Origin: Chondrosia reniformis
Taxonomy: Eukaryota; Porifera; Demospongiae; Chondrillida; Chondrillidae
Direction: 5' to 3'
Length of the DNA: 64,000 bases
NCBI GenBank assembly: GCA_947172415.1
Contig: OX359192.1
Coordinates: 746,501 to 810,500, forward strand
Made by a program: the position numbers and the translations under genes. Below, piece after piece: positions 52,851-62,420 of this stretch. The notes under the pieces were generated by a model. The model was not told the origin of the DNA. It was given only the letters and a program-made list of their open reading frames with translations, and ran no database searches. Position 1 is the stretch's first letter. Each line of letters starts with the position of its first letter.

Positions 52851-52856
52851 AATAAA
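52851..52856 (+). promoter_or_regulatory. UBAP1 polyadenylation signal
   Basis: AATAAA starts 6 nt after the UBAP1 stop codon; the context GTAGAATAAAATATTTAATT is retained in the duplicate at about 61090. It implies an unusually short 3' UTR. Confidence 0.6.
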
Positions 52857-53153
52857 ATATTTAATTGTCATTTCTTTATTACTTAGGTTTAATTTGCCAA
52901 CTCTTCCAAATGCACTGTATATAAAATACATAATATATTCATAATATTCATGTAACTGTGCATATACGTACATCTACATGCATGAAGAATTCAACCTTGA
53001 ATTTTGGAAAGCATATACAATGTACATATAAAGTTTCAAAAATCATTATTTTGTCAACTAAACTCCTATTCTTCCAAAGTTAACTTTATCATCTTCTGAT
53101 GTTAATTATATATCATGATCATGAGGAATGTTAAACTCTATATTCTTTTAGGG

Positions 53154-54060
53154 TTAAGCTCTTCTTACATTAGCAGGGTTGGGTGTCTTTTCATAGACCG
53201 ATTCTCTGAGGTAATACTCAACTGATAGTTTACCAGGCTTCCAGCATACTTCAGATACGAGTCTCCTATCGAAACTACATAAAAAATTGATTTACAGTAC
53301 ACAGATAATTAAAATGGGAGCCATTATAATTTACTTGGAAAAATGATCATTGAAAAATCTCCCTTCAACATTCTCCCATTGTACAACTTTTGGATGTAGA
53401 CTCATAACCCAAGTATTCACAGCTGGATCTCTGAGAAGTTGCAAGAGCTTCTTCACTATGACAGCCTTATTGGCATCTCTCTTCTGCAGTGGTCCAATAA
53501 CCACTATTAAGGATCTCTGCAGTTCTCGTTCAGGAATGCTTTCTCCTATTCCTTTCAAGATGCCTGAGAACTAATTTTGAAAACCAAAACGTCAACTGAA
53601 ATTGGACATTAGTGAAATCCTTGACAAACTCAAAAATAGAGATGCAACATATATCGTGTACTTGACGTATAATTAGTGTTAATTTTACTTGATTAATAAG
53701 ATTAACAAATGGCATGTATAATGACTCAGAGAAGAAGACAAACCTTTTCTACTTCATCATTAGGTTTTGAAAAGATGTCACTATTAGTTTGAATGATATG
53801 AATCCCTGATTGAAGGTATTCGTGTTTAACTGACTCAAAGTAAGAATCAAAGTTAATGGAAACAACCTGTAAAACATGTACGTGTATATACAGATAACAG
53901 AGTCACTAGTATATAGCATGAGTATACCTTTAAAAATAAGTCTACATTACCTTTCCAATCTTGGGTTTATCTAACTTGAGCCTAGCTAAGGCTAGCTTGT
54001 ACCCATATGTTCCAAAGGAGACATCAACTATGTCTGCAGTTCCCCAACCAGCACGTGCAC
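53154..54060 (-). CDS. Unrecognised multi-exon gene, copy 1 (5' end not found)
   Basis: Minus-strand exons 53951-54060, 53744-53866, 53335-53570 and 53154-53274 join in phase to about 196 residues ending at TAA. The protein has no motif I can assign. Visible blocks are GWGTADIVDVSFGTYGYKLA, LDKPKIGKVVSINFDSYFES, SGIHIIQTNSDIFS, a hydrophobic strand SLIVVIGPL followed by KAVIVKKLLQLLRD, and WKPGKLSVEYYLRES. Alternating strands and helices suggest a soluble alpha/beta protein; no signal peptide or membrane segment is seen in this part. The first exon is missing; it could lie in the 54260-54775 stretch. The gene is convergent with UBAP1 and duplicated with an intact frame at 61394-62300, which supports its being a real gene. 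Confidence 0.75.
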
Positions 54061-54112
54061 CTAAAATTCTTGAATTCTATGAAAATAGCATGCATATGAA
54101 GGTTACAGGATA

Positions 54113-54243
54113 CTTGTTGCGCCCATAATGAATTGGTACAATTTGAGCATCAGCAACACTTATTATTGATAAAAGTATTAGGATGTTTCAACCCGTAGGT
54201 CTTTCTCAGCAGTGTTCCTGATGCTTAAATTGTAACCAATTCA
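54113..54243. mobile_element. Hairpin MITE-like element C, copy in duplication unit 1
   Basis: Inverted arms GAATTGGTACAATTTGAGCA and TGCTTAAATTGTAACCAATTC; interior GAGCATCAGCAACACTTATT and GTAGGTCTTTCTCAGCAG. Confidence 0.75.
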
Positions 54244-54259
54244 GCTTAACATATATTAC

Positions 54260-54775
54260 TAGGCGTGAACGCAGTTCAGACCTAGCTGCCATCCATTTTG
54301 AAATGTAACATGATATATCGTTAAATTAAAAATATGGCAGTCAGTATGGCTGCTCGTTTTGAGTGTCCCGAAGAGAAATTAGTAGTCCCCGCTATTCCTG
54401 TAAGTGAATCGAAAAATGTTTTCCACAGGAAAGTTTAAAGTCATTCCTTTTGTAATTTTGAGACAACCCAACCTCGATCTCGGGGCGCTTGACCAAGGAA
54501 AATATTAAAGCCACTTTTACACATCGAGAAGTTGTCTACATTGAAATGTCAACCGTCGTTCGATACCTCACCGTTGGCCCTTTAGGCTGTAGGGTAAGAT
54601 GGTCTTCTAGCCCGTTTGTAACTTTAGCTACACTTGACACAAAATTTAGATATGGGTCTAAATAAATGGGAAAAATTTCTTTGCCACACCTTGGAGCAAT
54701 TATGTGCGTGGGAAGCTCGATCTGACTCCCCTATCGACGGAAAAAATTAACCTCGCTATAACGCTCGATAATAAT
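54260..54775. other. Segment present only in duplication copy 1
   Basis: About 515 bp, more CpG-rich than its flanks, with no counterpart in copy 2, where flanking AT-rich sequence is continuous. On the plus strand an ATG at 54334 opens 22 codons (MAVSMAARFECPEEK...) ending at a good GTAAGT donor. Further on, an open frame (TFTHREVVYIEMSTVVRYLT) runs to a stop at 54672. These could be first exons or chance ORFs. It may be the promoter and first exon of the unrecognised gene or of a divergent partner. Confidence 0.4.
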
Positions 54776-54805
54776 TATTTCAAAATTGCCATATTAAATA
54801 ATTTA

Positions 54806-54935
54806 CCATACAGAAGTGGCATATATTAACCGTACACATCACTTCTATGTTTGGGCTCATCATTCCTATATACTTCAACTATCATGATGCGCCCAAACAT
54901 ATAGAAGTGATGTGTATGGTTAATATACGCAAGTT
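54806..54935. repeat. Long hairpin D, copy 1
   Basis: Left arm ATTAACCGTACACATCACTT-CTATGTTTGGGC (54825-54856) pairs with right arm GCCCAAACATATAGAAGTGA-TGTGTATGGTTAAT (54890-54923). The loop is about 35 nt. The outermost sequence extends the pairing weakly. Confidence 0.85.
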
Positions 54936-54943
54936 TCATTATG

Positions 54944-55435
54944 GTTAGCCTTATCATATGATCACTGTTTTGTTTCGTTACCCTTTTCCAGTTTGCTAGT
55001 CACTGTTGCATGCTAGCACTACCATTCCTTCTTCTAACATCATTTCGAAATGTTTTATTTACTCTATTTGTACTCACCTTCATTTTATCTTCTATTACTT
55101 TTCTCATTTTAGTCTAATGAGCAAAGCATATGGTACAATACACACTGTATACTAATTATATACAAACATTTAATCGCTCTATTATTGTATGTACATATTG
55201 TAACCAGGCTTCAAATATATATCTTCCTATGCTACACATATAATTATTCTGGCAAGTCAGACATTTATGTTCTGGCCCTATTTACTATTTTCTACACTAT
55301 ACCAAAATATTCAAAGTTGCATAAACAAAATCATCATACATATAATACATAATGTAATGCTAGACTATTGTCTATAACAACACCAACTAGATTACGTACA
55401 TTACATGATTGCCTTATTTTTGTATCAGTTTGAGG
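54944..55435. other. Non-coding stretch 3' of the channel gene
   Basis: AT-rich, closely matched by 62735-63302 in the second duplication copy. No gene is seen, apart from the alternative-frame tail (to 55334) discussed under the channel gene. Confidence 0.6.
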
Positions 55436-55685
55436 TTTCTCAGTTTGGGTTTGCTGATTTTGAGTTAGCTCAGTTTGGGTTTGCTGATTTTGAGTTAGCT
55501 CAGTTTGAGTTTGCTGATTTTGAGTTAGCTCAGTTTGAGTTTGCTGATTTTGAGTTAGCTCAGTTTGAGGTTTCTCAGTTGGAGGTTGCTCAGTTGGAGG
55601 TTGCTCAGTTGGAGGTTGCTCAGTTGGAGGTTGCTCAGTTGGAGGTTGCTCAGTTGGAGGTTGCTCAGTTGGAGGTTGCTGATTT
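55436..55685. repeat. 30-bp and 15-bp coding minisatellites
   Basis: Four units of GAGTTTGCTGATTTTGAGTT plus AGCTCAGTTT (30 bp) run into eight units of GGTTGCTCAGTTGGA (15 bp). The 15-bp part is in frame with the channel gene and encodes NLQLS pentapeptides on the minus strand. Confidence 0.93.
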
Positions 55686-56499
55686 GCACCCACCACACAA
55701 GTCCTATCAGGGTGGCTATTCCTGCTGCAGCAAGGAGAGCGATATTGGTATACCAGACGTACCGCAACAGATTTAAGGACGAGAGGACACATGAATATTC
55801 AGTTTCATTCAGGTCGGTAGGCCATTCCAGGGATTCAGAGTTTATCTGAATGCAGGTCCTAGAGCTACTGTTGGCAGGGTTAGATGAACACAGAAAGGAA
55901 GGAATGTAATCACAGAAAAAGTAAAAGTTGGCAAAAAATGCTCCTCCAACAATAATCACCTGAATAGCTAATTTAACGAGATAACTGCTGGTTATAGCAT
56001 ACTTATTTTTGAATGTTTTGTAAAGGTCTTGTACGATTTTATAGTTTTCGGGGTCATAGTCGCCAATCTTACCATCCTTACGAGGACGCAGGCTCTTGGC
56101 CGACTCTGTAAAGAATTGGAATCGACCAGCGAAGGAGGAGGACCAGATGAAGTGAGGCACTACCAGCACGACGGCCTGAGCAACAATGTAGAAGGCGAAA
56201 TAGTCGGTGAGCGGAGTGTAGTAGCTACAGAAACTGTTGATAAAATCACTCTGTGACCTTGTGAAATTGTCCGGAGTGAAGCATTGAACAGATTCGCCTC
56301 GAATGGAAGACAGCACTTCTAGTACAGTTAGGGCCAACATCCCGGAGGCTATGTATAGGAGAGCTTGGTCCCAGAATAAATCTCTGGAGGAGGAGGAGTC
56401 TTCAGGAGACTTAGATGGATCTTTCTTTTCTTTATCTACCTCTGAGTCTTCATTGTTGGCTTTTAAGCCCTGGAACTTTGCAGCGTCAGGTTCGGCCAT
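55555..56499 (-). CDS. Four-TM LRRC8/pannexin-like channel protein with NLQLS-repeat tail
   Basis: Single-exon ORF of 314 residues starting at a clear ATG. Four hydrophobic segments lie at about 43-65, 98-122, 170-195 and 246-272. The first extracellular loop has Cys in VQCFTPDNF and FINSFCSYY. The second has several Cys (FCDYIPSFLC, RTCIQ, YSCVL) and N-glycosylation sequons. A cytoplasmic loop between TM2 and TM3 contains basic residues (SLRPRKDG). Topology and loop cysteines match the LRRC8/pannexin/innexin large-pore channel group; FINSFC...Y resembles the FINQMCY of LRRC8. The leucine-rich repeats expected after TM4 in LRRC8 are absent; instead a minisatellite encodes eight NLQLS units before the stop. 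Another frame (to 55334, QPPTE repeats) is open through the repeat, so the true C-terminus depends on possible splicing. The channel class is inferred from topology. Confidence 0.72.
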   Translation of the reverse strand: MAEPDAAKFQGLKANNEDSEVDKEKKDPSKSPEDSSSSRDLFWDQALLYIASGMLALTVLEVLSSIRGESVQCFTPDNFTRSQSDFINSFCSYYTPLTDYFAFYIVAQAVVLVVPHFIWSSSFAGRFQFFTESAKSLRPRKDGKIGDYDPENYKIVQDLYKTFKNKYAITSSYLVKLAIQVIIVGGAFFANFYFFCDYIPSFLCSSNPANSSSRTCIQINSESLEWPTDLNETEYSCVLSSLNLLRYVWYTNIALLAAAGIATLIGLVWWVQISNLQLSNLQLSNLQLSNLQLSNLQLSNLQLSNLQLRNLKLS

Positions 56500-57142
56500 T
56501 TATTTCCTCACGTGACAACAATAGAGTCCACGCATATCTTGCCTAGACAATATTTGCCTATGTGTATATACATGATGCAAGCTTATAACTTATCCCTATA
56601 CGTTATGGCAGAACATACAGAATCTGTGACCATGCAATAGTCGCACTCTTGCAAGTGTTCTTTGATTACTTTTAAAATCAGTAAAGTACTTGATTTTTAG
56701 GATTCCGAAGTTTATTTAGTTTGAAAAAGATGAGCTGAATGATACCCAGTCATTGAGATTCATATAATATATTTTACTACTGCATGCAACAACTGCATAT
56801 TTATGGTTAAGTATATATATCCTTTACTGATGACATTCAGTCGATCTGCTGCAATCACAGAGTTAGCTAGCTTGTGAAGGCTGTGTGGGATTTCCCAAAT
56901 GATCTACGTACTTAATGTGGACTGCAAGATTTGGCTGATTCAGCCTGACTGCATCTATGGACTATATTTATGTATATTTGACAGTGCCGCATTGGGGAGT
57001 CTGTACCCTTATTGGTTAGATAATGAATGGGAAAAAAGTTGCCAAAGACTTCAGGAAATAATTATTTGAACAAAATGGCCGACAGTTCAATTACGTTTTC
57101 CGCATAGGTTACATATGTGCGAGAAAGAGAAAGAGACAGGCG
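56500..57142. promoter_or_regulatory. Divergent region between the channel and oxidase genes
   Basis: 643 bp between start codons. It contains TTATTGGTTA (reverse CCAAT) at about 57009-57018 and an AAAATGGCCGAC YY1-like site near 57072-57083, shortly upstream of the oxidase ATG. Promoter role is inferred. Confidence 0.45.
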
Positions 57143-58582
57143 ATGGAGAAGGTCTACAAGGTAGTCATTGTAGGCGGGGGAATGGCGGGGATAGGAACTG
57201 CATCGAGGCTTTGTAAATATTCCAGCACCTTTGATGTCAAGCTCTTGGAGACCGGTGTGGAACTAGGAGGAAGATGTCGAAGTATCAAGTTATCCGGAGT
57301 ACCAGTAGAGCTGGGAGCTACGTTTCTGCACGGTACTACAGGAAACGTCTTGTACAGACTGGCGTCAGAGGCCGGCATTGCTAGCTACCCTAATGTCCTA
57401 CCGAATGACGACAGCCTGTGGGTCACAAGCTCAGGGAGGGAACCTGTGATCCTTAAAGAGTGTCTGATGCTCTTCTCTGAAGCCATCAAAGTATCATCCG
57501 AATACAGGAAGAAGGTAGATATGAAGCGATTTCTTACTGACACTTACAATGAGTTAGCACTGGCCAAGGGGCTGATGAATGAGAACACGAGGGATCTCAC
57601 ATCAGCCCTCCTTAGGCAGTTCTTACTGAACCGTGGTGTAATAGAGGGATCACATCTTTGTGAAGGAGTGTCTACTGATATGGAATACGACTCTCCAGAA
57701 GGACCAGAAGATAATTCCTTTGAGTTGCCATATTGTAGCGCTGACCTAATATCACTGCTCACCAAGGACATACCTAAAGATGTGATTCAGTTAGATTGCA
57801 CAGTAGAGTCGATAGAGTGGAATCCTTGGGAGGCAGAAGGCAAAGGAATGGTTGACTATCCTGTTAGAGTCAGGAGTAGTAAAGGTGTTTACTCTTGCGA
57901 TCATGTCATAGTAACTCTCCCATTGGGAGTCATAAAGCAGTATGAAAAGAAAATGTCTGTCTCTAATGGTTTGAGAGATGGTCTCTTTATTCCTCCACTA
58001 CCAGCAGGCAAGTTAGAAGCAATTGCAGGAATTAAAATTGATTTAGTTAACAAGATGATAGTAGAATTCCCAACTCCCTTTTTGGCCAAAGAAGTAACAA
58101 GTGTTGAGTTAGTGTGGTTGGAAGAAGATTTACGGGATGTCTTTGTACAGAAGTTTCCTTGGGTTGGTAGTCTATTTCAAATGATGAAGTTGAAGGACTC
58201 AAATGTCATGATTTTCTTTGTAACTGGATCTGCTGCTCAAACAATACCTCATCTATCACAACAAGAACTGGCTGATGGTGTGTGCTATGTTTTGCAGCGA
58301 TTCCTCCAATGTGCCATCCCTTCACCAACCAGAATAATCTGCAGTGATTGGGGGAGTAAGCCATTTTATGGATCCTACTCTTACAACATTAATCAAGACA
58401 GCCATTTTGATCGTCTGGAATTATCCAAGCCCCTAGTAAGTAACCCTCCCAATCAGGTTCTGTTTGCAGGAGAGGCCACACACTGCAGAGAATACAGCAC
58501 TATCCACGGAGCGTACAAAACAGGCATCAGAGAAGCAGACAGACTCTTAGAGTGTGTCATGAAAAATGATATACGTAGTTAG
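57143..58582 (+). CDS. Polyamine oxidase / spermine oxidase-like flavoprotein
   Basis: Intronless ORF of 479 residues. The N-terminal FAD dinucleotide-binding motif is VVIVGGGMAGIGTASRL, with LLETGVELGGRCRS and VELGATFLHG after it. NKMIVEFPTPF carries the lysine that is conserved near the flavin in polyamine oxidases. The C-terminal FAD motif is VLFAGEATHCREYSTIHGAY, then GIREADRLL. Family members oxidise spermine, spermidine or their N1-acetyl derivatives, giving an aminopropanal and hydrogen peroxide. The C-terminus (NDIRS) is not a peroxisomal PTS1 signal, so it is more like cytosolic spermine oxidase than peroxisomal PAOX; substrate cannot be told from sequence alone. Lack of introns may indicate retroposition or intron loss. 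Confidence 0.92.
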   Translation: MEKVYKVVIVGGGMAGIGTASRLCKYSSTFDVKLLETGVELGGRCRSIKLSGVPVELGATFLHGTTGNVLYRLASEAGIASYPNVLPNDDSLWVTSSGREPVILKECLMLFSEAIKVSSEYRKKVDMKRFLTDTYNELALAKGLMNENTRDLTSALLRQFLLNRGVIEGSHLCEGVSTDMEYDSPEGPEDNSFELPYCSADLISLLTKDIPKDVIQLDCTVESIEWNPWEAEGKGMVDYPVRVRSSKGVYSCDHVIVTLPLGVIKQYEKKMSVSNGLRDGLFIPPLPAGKLEAIAGIKIDLVNKMIVEFPTPFLAKEVTSVELVWLEEDLRDVFVQKFPWVGSLFQMMKLKDSNVMIFFVTGSAAQTIPHLSQQELADGVCYVLQRFLQCAIPSPTRIICSDWGSKPFYGSYSYNINQDSHFDRLELSKPLVSNPPNQVLFAGEATHCREYSTIHGAYKTGIREADRLLECVMKNDIRS

Positions 58583-58587
58583 AGCAT

Positions 58588-59133
58588 TAATGAAAATTCT
58601 TATTATTTGATTATTATGTAACTTTAAATAATTTCTTAGGAAATTTCTTTAGCTTAAAAACAAGGAAATCATTAAAAAGACTAGTCACTGTTCAGGTCTT
58701 AGAATATTCTGTTTTTCGGAAGAACTGATGAGGCATGCAGAGTTGGAGGAGGCGTGGCCTCTTCTGTGTCCGAAGCTCTCTATATATTGCTCAATTTATA
58801 TACCAGGCATGGTTGTAGGTACAGCCAAGGAAGATTTCCGCGCCATAACAACATGCTCTTTAATGAAAATTCTTATTATTTGATTATTATGCAACTTTAA
58901 GTAATTTCTTAGGAAATTTCTTTAGCTTAAAAACAAGGAAATCATTAAAAAGACTAGTCACTGTTCAGGTCTTAGAATATTCTGTTTTTCGGAAGAACTG
59001 ATGAGGCATGCAGAGTTGGAGGAGGTGTGGCCTCTTCTGTGTCCAAAGCTCTCTATATATTGCTCAATTTATATACCAGGCATGGTTGTAGGTACAGCCA
59101 AGGAAGATTTCCGCGCCATAACAACATGCTCTC
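58588..59133. repeat. 273-bp tandem direct duplication
   Basis: Two adjacent copies start at TAATGAAAATTCTTATTATT (58588 and 58861) and end at CATAACAACATGCTCT. They differ at only a few positions (TATGTAAC/TATGCAAC, GGCGTGG/GGTGTGG, TCCGAAG/TCCAAAG). It begins right after the oxidase stop codon. Confidence 0.92.
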
Positions 59134-59804
59134 ACAGCTGCATAAATCCCGTCTTGGCTAGTCTAAGAACCTAGCTTCTGGGCTTCACTGGTCAGACGGG
59201 AATTGCCTTGCATTTGTAAATCCTTCTAATCCATGATTATACCTGTATTGTCACAGTGTTATATATGTAGATTGATTATTATTGTATGAATGATACTAAC
59301 AGTTAGGCCTGTCCTCAATAATTTACTCTTTACTAATTTATATCTATACTTTGTGAACTATGCTCTGATGGCTATTTCACGTCGGTATGTCTTGTTCTTA
59401 TGTAGGATACATGGGGATCTCTTCCCACTGTCCTTCATATACTTCATTGTGTTTATTTACATTTCGTCTTCAGTTTGTGAGTCATGGATTGTAGCACGCA
59501 CTGCACTGTGTGATGCTTTTGTTAGCCTGTTAGTACTACATTAATTGGAGGCGTATGTATATATATATCTACAATCTAATGCTGTCCTCCTTTTGACATT
59601 CAAGTACTGGGTTTGCATAATATTAAGTAATTGTTGTAGTTTGCATGCATTCTCAATTAAGAGGAATGTATTGTAAGATTAGTATTACATATATATGTAC
59701 GTACGTAGTTCATTTTCTTTAATTATATTCATAGATGGTTTGCTAAATGGTATTCTCATTGAGGATCACAGTCTGTATATTGTACATAAGTATATACTTA
59801 CTCT
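59134..59804. other. Intergenic DNA before the second duplication copy
   Basis: No supported gene. A hydrophobic plus-strand ORF at 59290-59544 has no recognisable domain and no counterpart elsewhere in the window. Confidence 0.5.
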
Positions 59805-59960
59805 ACATAAAAAATCTAATACACCATTTTCCTACATGCTATGCCTACTCTGTAAAAAAGCCTATGGGGAACTAAACCTGGAGAGTGCTTTGGATGAAGA
59901 TACAGGTCCTGGAGACTTTCTTTTCTTTCTTCTTCTTTTTCTCTACCGGGCATGGTGGAC
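59805..59960 (+). mobile_element. MITE-like element A, duplicate copy
   Basis: Counterpart of the 51765 element, with AAAAATCTAATACACCATTT, GGGGAACTAAACCTGGAGAG and GATGAAGATACAGGTCCTGG. Confidence 0.65.
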
Positions 59961-60014
59961 ATGCAATGTAAAAGTGCTTTGGTATATGTATGTATGTCCC
60001 CAAGTTATATGTAG

Positions 60015-60262
60015 GTATAGAAAAGTGGTCTTTAGGTGGCTCATCTTTCTATACTTTGAGTATCTAGAGATGTGGTATGGTTGGTCTTATGTTGGCTATA
60101 CTGATCCTGGGCCGTTCTGTAGTGACTGGTGGTCACTGGTGATCTGCTGTCAAGTGTCATCTTTATAGACACTTATTTATAATTATACCAAACTGCATCT
60201 CTAGATACTCATTGAGTCAATGATGAGCCATCTAAAAGGTATGTCAAGTACAGTAAAAGAGA
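60015..60262. mobile_element. MITE-like element E inserted in duplication copy 2
   Basis: Interrupts sequence that is continuous in copy 1 near 51977. Inverted termini: AGGTGGCTCATCTTTCTATA ... TTGAGTATCTAGAGATG on the left, CATCTCTAGATACTCA ... GATGAGCCATCTAAAAGG on the right. Related fragments occur at 23888 (GAGCCATCTAAAAG) and 33384 (TTGAGTATCTAGAGA). Target-site duplication is not clear. Confidence 0.6.
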
Positions 60263-60330
60263 ACCTTATTCGTATTAATGTTTCTTGCATAATCCACAGG
60301 TGCTTATATTAATGTTTCTTGCATGTACAG

Positions 60331-61084
60331 GTGCTTGATTTCCTGTTTCTTGTTGGAAAACTGGAGGAATTAGGATATCCTGGGAATACAGCTGAAACAG
60401 CTCTGATCAATTCGGGAGGAGAAGTGGATAAGGTAGAGAGACGTAGACATTTTATAATCAAATTTAGCTCACAATGTATGTATGTATGTATGGGCGTATA
60501 CAGTTACGTACCAGGGCTTCATACAGGATTTGAAAATATAGGAAGAGGGGAGGAGAGGGGAGGGGCACCTGTGGAGTCACTGTCACTCACATGCACCGCA
60601 CTTACTGCTGTACGTAGATTATATAGGAATATCTTCCAAGTGCTTATTATTAATATGTGTCATCATATGCATGCATCATATGATGAAAGAGAGGAAAAGA
60701 AGAAAGGAAAGACTCCTGTATCTTCATCCAAAGCTCTCTTCAGGTTTAGTTCCCCTATAGGCTTTTTTCAGAATAGGCATAGCATGTAGGAAAATGGTGT
60801 ATTAGATTTTTTATGGATGTATTATATTAGTCGAATCTCATTAACAAGTAGATATAATATGTACATTGATTGGAGGACCTTTTCTATATACCTATTTAAA
60901 TACCGTATACATGTAGTGTAATTATGTGATGTATTTCTGATGACGTATATAGGCGGTAGATTACATCAAACAACTCAACCTTTACAAGGAGATGGGCTAC
61001 AAAGAGAAGAGCATTCATGAAGCTTACAAGAAAGGCAATGAGAGCTGGGACAAAGCAATTGATGTTCTCATGCAAACAAGCTAA
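60331..61084 (+). pseudogene. Truncated UBAP1 duplicate (exons 7 and 8 only)
   Basis: Exons 60331-60432 and 60953-61084 encode the SOUBA region with the same protein sequence as the parent exons and intact splice sites, stop and AATAAA. Exons 1-6, the promoter and the UMA/DPF regions are absent, because the duplication breakpoint lies in UBAP1 intron 6. It cannot make UBAP1 unless spliced to the parent's exon 6 across 8.6 kb. The lack of decay suggests youth or gene conversion. Confidence 0.85.
60695..60835 (-). mobile_element. MITE-like element A, inverted duplicate copy
   Basis: Counterpart of 52450-52590: CTCCTGTATCTTCATCCAAA, GGTTTAGTTCCCCTATAGGC, AATAGGCATAGCATGTAGGA. Confidence 0.65.
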
Positions 61085-61393
61085 TGTAGAATAAAATATT
61101 TAATTGTCATTTCTTTATTACTTAGGTTTGCCAACTCTTCCAAATGCACTGTATATAAAATACATAATATATTCATAATATTCATGTAACTGTGCATATA
61201 CATCTATACATGCATGAAGAAGTCAACCTTGAATTTTGGAAAGCATGTACGTACATATAAAGTTTACAAAAATCATTATTTTGTCAACTAAACTCCTATT
61301 CTTCCAATATCATCTTAATTATCATGAGCAATGCTAAACTCTATTCTTCCAAAGTTAATATTATTAGGAATGGTTACCAAGTTGGGTGTCTTT

Positions 61394-62300
61394 TCATATA
61401 TAGACTGATTCTCTGAGGCAATACTTAACCGATAGTTTACCAGACTTCCAGCAAGCTGTACATGGGTCTGAGGCCTCCTGAGGCTGATTAGGGCTACAAG
61501 CAAATTGGTGAAATTTACAGATTTACAGTACACAGATAATTAAAATGGGAGCCATTATAATTTACTTGGAAAAATAATCATGGAAAAATTTCCCTTCAAT
61601 ATTCTCCCATTGTACAACTTTTGGATGTAGACTCATAACCCAAATATTCTCAGCTGGATCTCTGAGAAGTTGCAAGAGCTTCTTCACTATGACAGCCTTA
61701 TTGGCATCTCTCTTCTGCAGTGGTCCAATAACCACTATTAAGGATCTCTGCAGTTCTCGTTCAGGAATGCTCTCTCCTATTCCTTTCAAGATGCCTGAGA
61801 ACTAATTTTGAAAACCAAAACGTCAACTGAAATTGGACATTAGTGAAATCCTTGACAAACTCAAAAATAGAGATGCAACATATATCGTGTACTTGACGTA
61901 TAATTAGTGTTAATTTTACTTGATTAATAAGATTAACAAATGGCATGTATAATGACTCAGAGAAGAAGACAAACCTTTTTTACTTCATCCTGAGGTTTTG
62001 AAAAGATGTCACTATTAGTTTGAATGATATGAATCCCTGATTGAAGGTATTCGTGTTTAACTGACTCAAAGTAAGAATCAAAGTTAATGGACACAACCTG
62101 TAAAACATGTACGTGTATATACAGATAACAGAGTCACTAGTATATAGCATGAGTATACCTTTAAAAATAAGTCTACATTACCTGTCCAATCTTGGGTTTA
62201 TCTAACTTTAGCCCAGCTAAGGCTAGCTTATATCCATATGTTCCAAAGGAGACATCAACTATATCTGCAATATCTGCAGTTGTCCAACCAGGACGTCTAC
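61394..62300 (-). CDS. Unrecognised multi-exon gene, copy 2 (5' end not found)
   Basis: Minus-strand exons 62182-62300, 61975-62097, 61566-61801 and 61394-61493 join in phase with a TGA stop. The three upstream exons match copy 1 closely, and the central exon retains SLIVVIGPLQKRDANKAVIV. Differences: a 9-bp in-frame tandem duplication (TADIADIVDV versus TADIVDV), DEVKK for DEVEK, and a last exon whose first part is replaced (NPNQPQEASDPCTACWKSGK). A 4-bp insertion then moves the stop, so the tail ends VYI instead of VYEKTPNPANVRRA. Splice sites are intact. It may be a functional paralog or an early pseudogene. Confidence 0.65.
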
Positions 62301-62420
62301 CTAAAGCCTTCAGGTAGGTAAATTAAACTAAAAAATGAATTCTATGAAAATAGCATGCATATGAAGGTTACAATAAATGAAACAAAGCAGTACAGCTTAA
62401 CATATGAAGTAATCAGGGGT

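Larger units (their letters stand above)
51765..55436. repeat. Segmental tandem duplication, first copy
   Basis: Aligns by eye over most of its length with 59805-63303 on the same strand: element A, UBAP1 exons 7-8, the unrecognised minus-strand gene, hairpin elements C and D, and the sequence up to the tail of a channel gene. Differences are an insertion in copy 2 (about 60015-60262) and about 515 bp present only in copy 1 (about 54260-54775). The unit length is about 8 kb, so the duplicated unit also spans the channel and oxidase genes. Confidence 0.88.

Noticed and set aside
55565..55640. NLQLS units as genuine leucine-rich repeats
   Set aside because: The LRR unit is 20-29 residues with an LxxLxLxxN core; a 5-residue period does not fit and pentapeptide-repeat geometry is a better comparison.
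55334..55792. QPPTE/TQNQQTE repeat ORF as the channel tail
   Set aside because: Not in frame with TM4 without an unsupported splice; kept only as an alternative because its end is shared with the duplicate.
59290..59544. Hydrophobic 84-codon plus-strand ORF
   Set aside because: No recognisable family, AT-rich codons, and no splice or promoter context.
60331..61084. Second functional UBAP1 gene
   Set aside because: Only the last two exons exist; promoter and exons 1-6 are absent upstream in the duplication.
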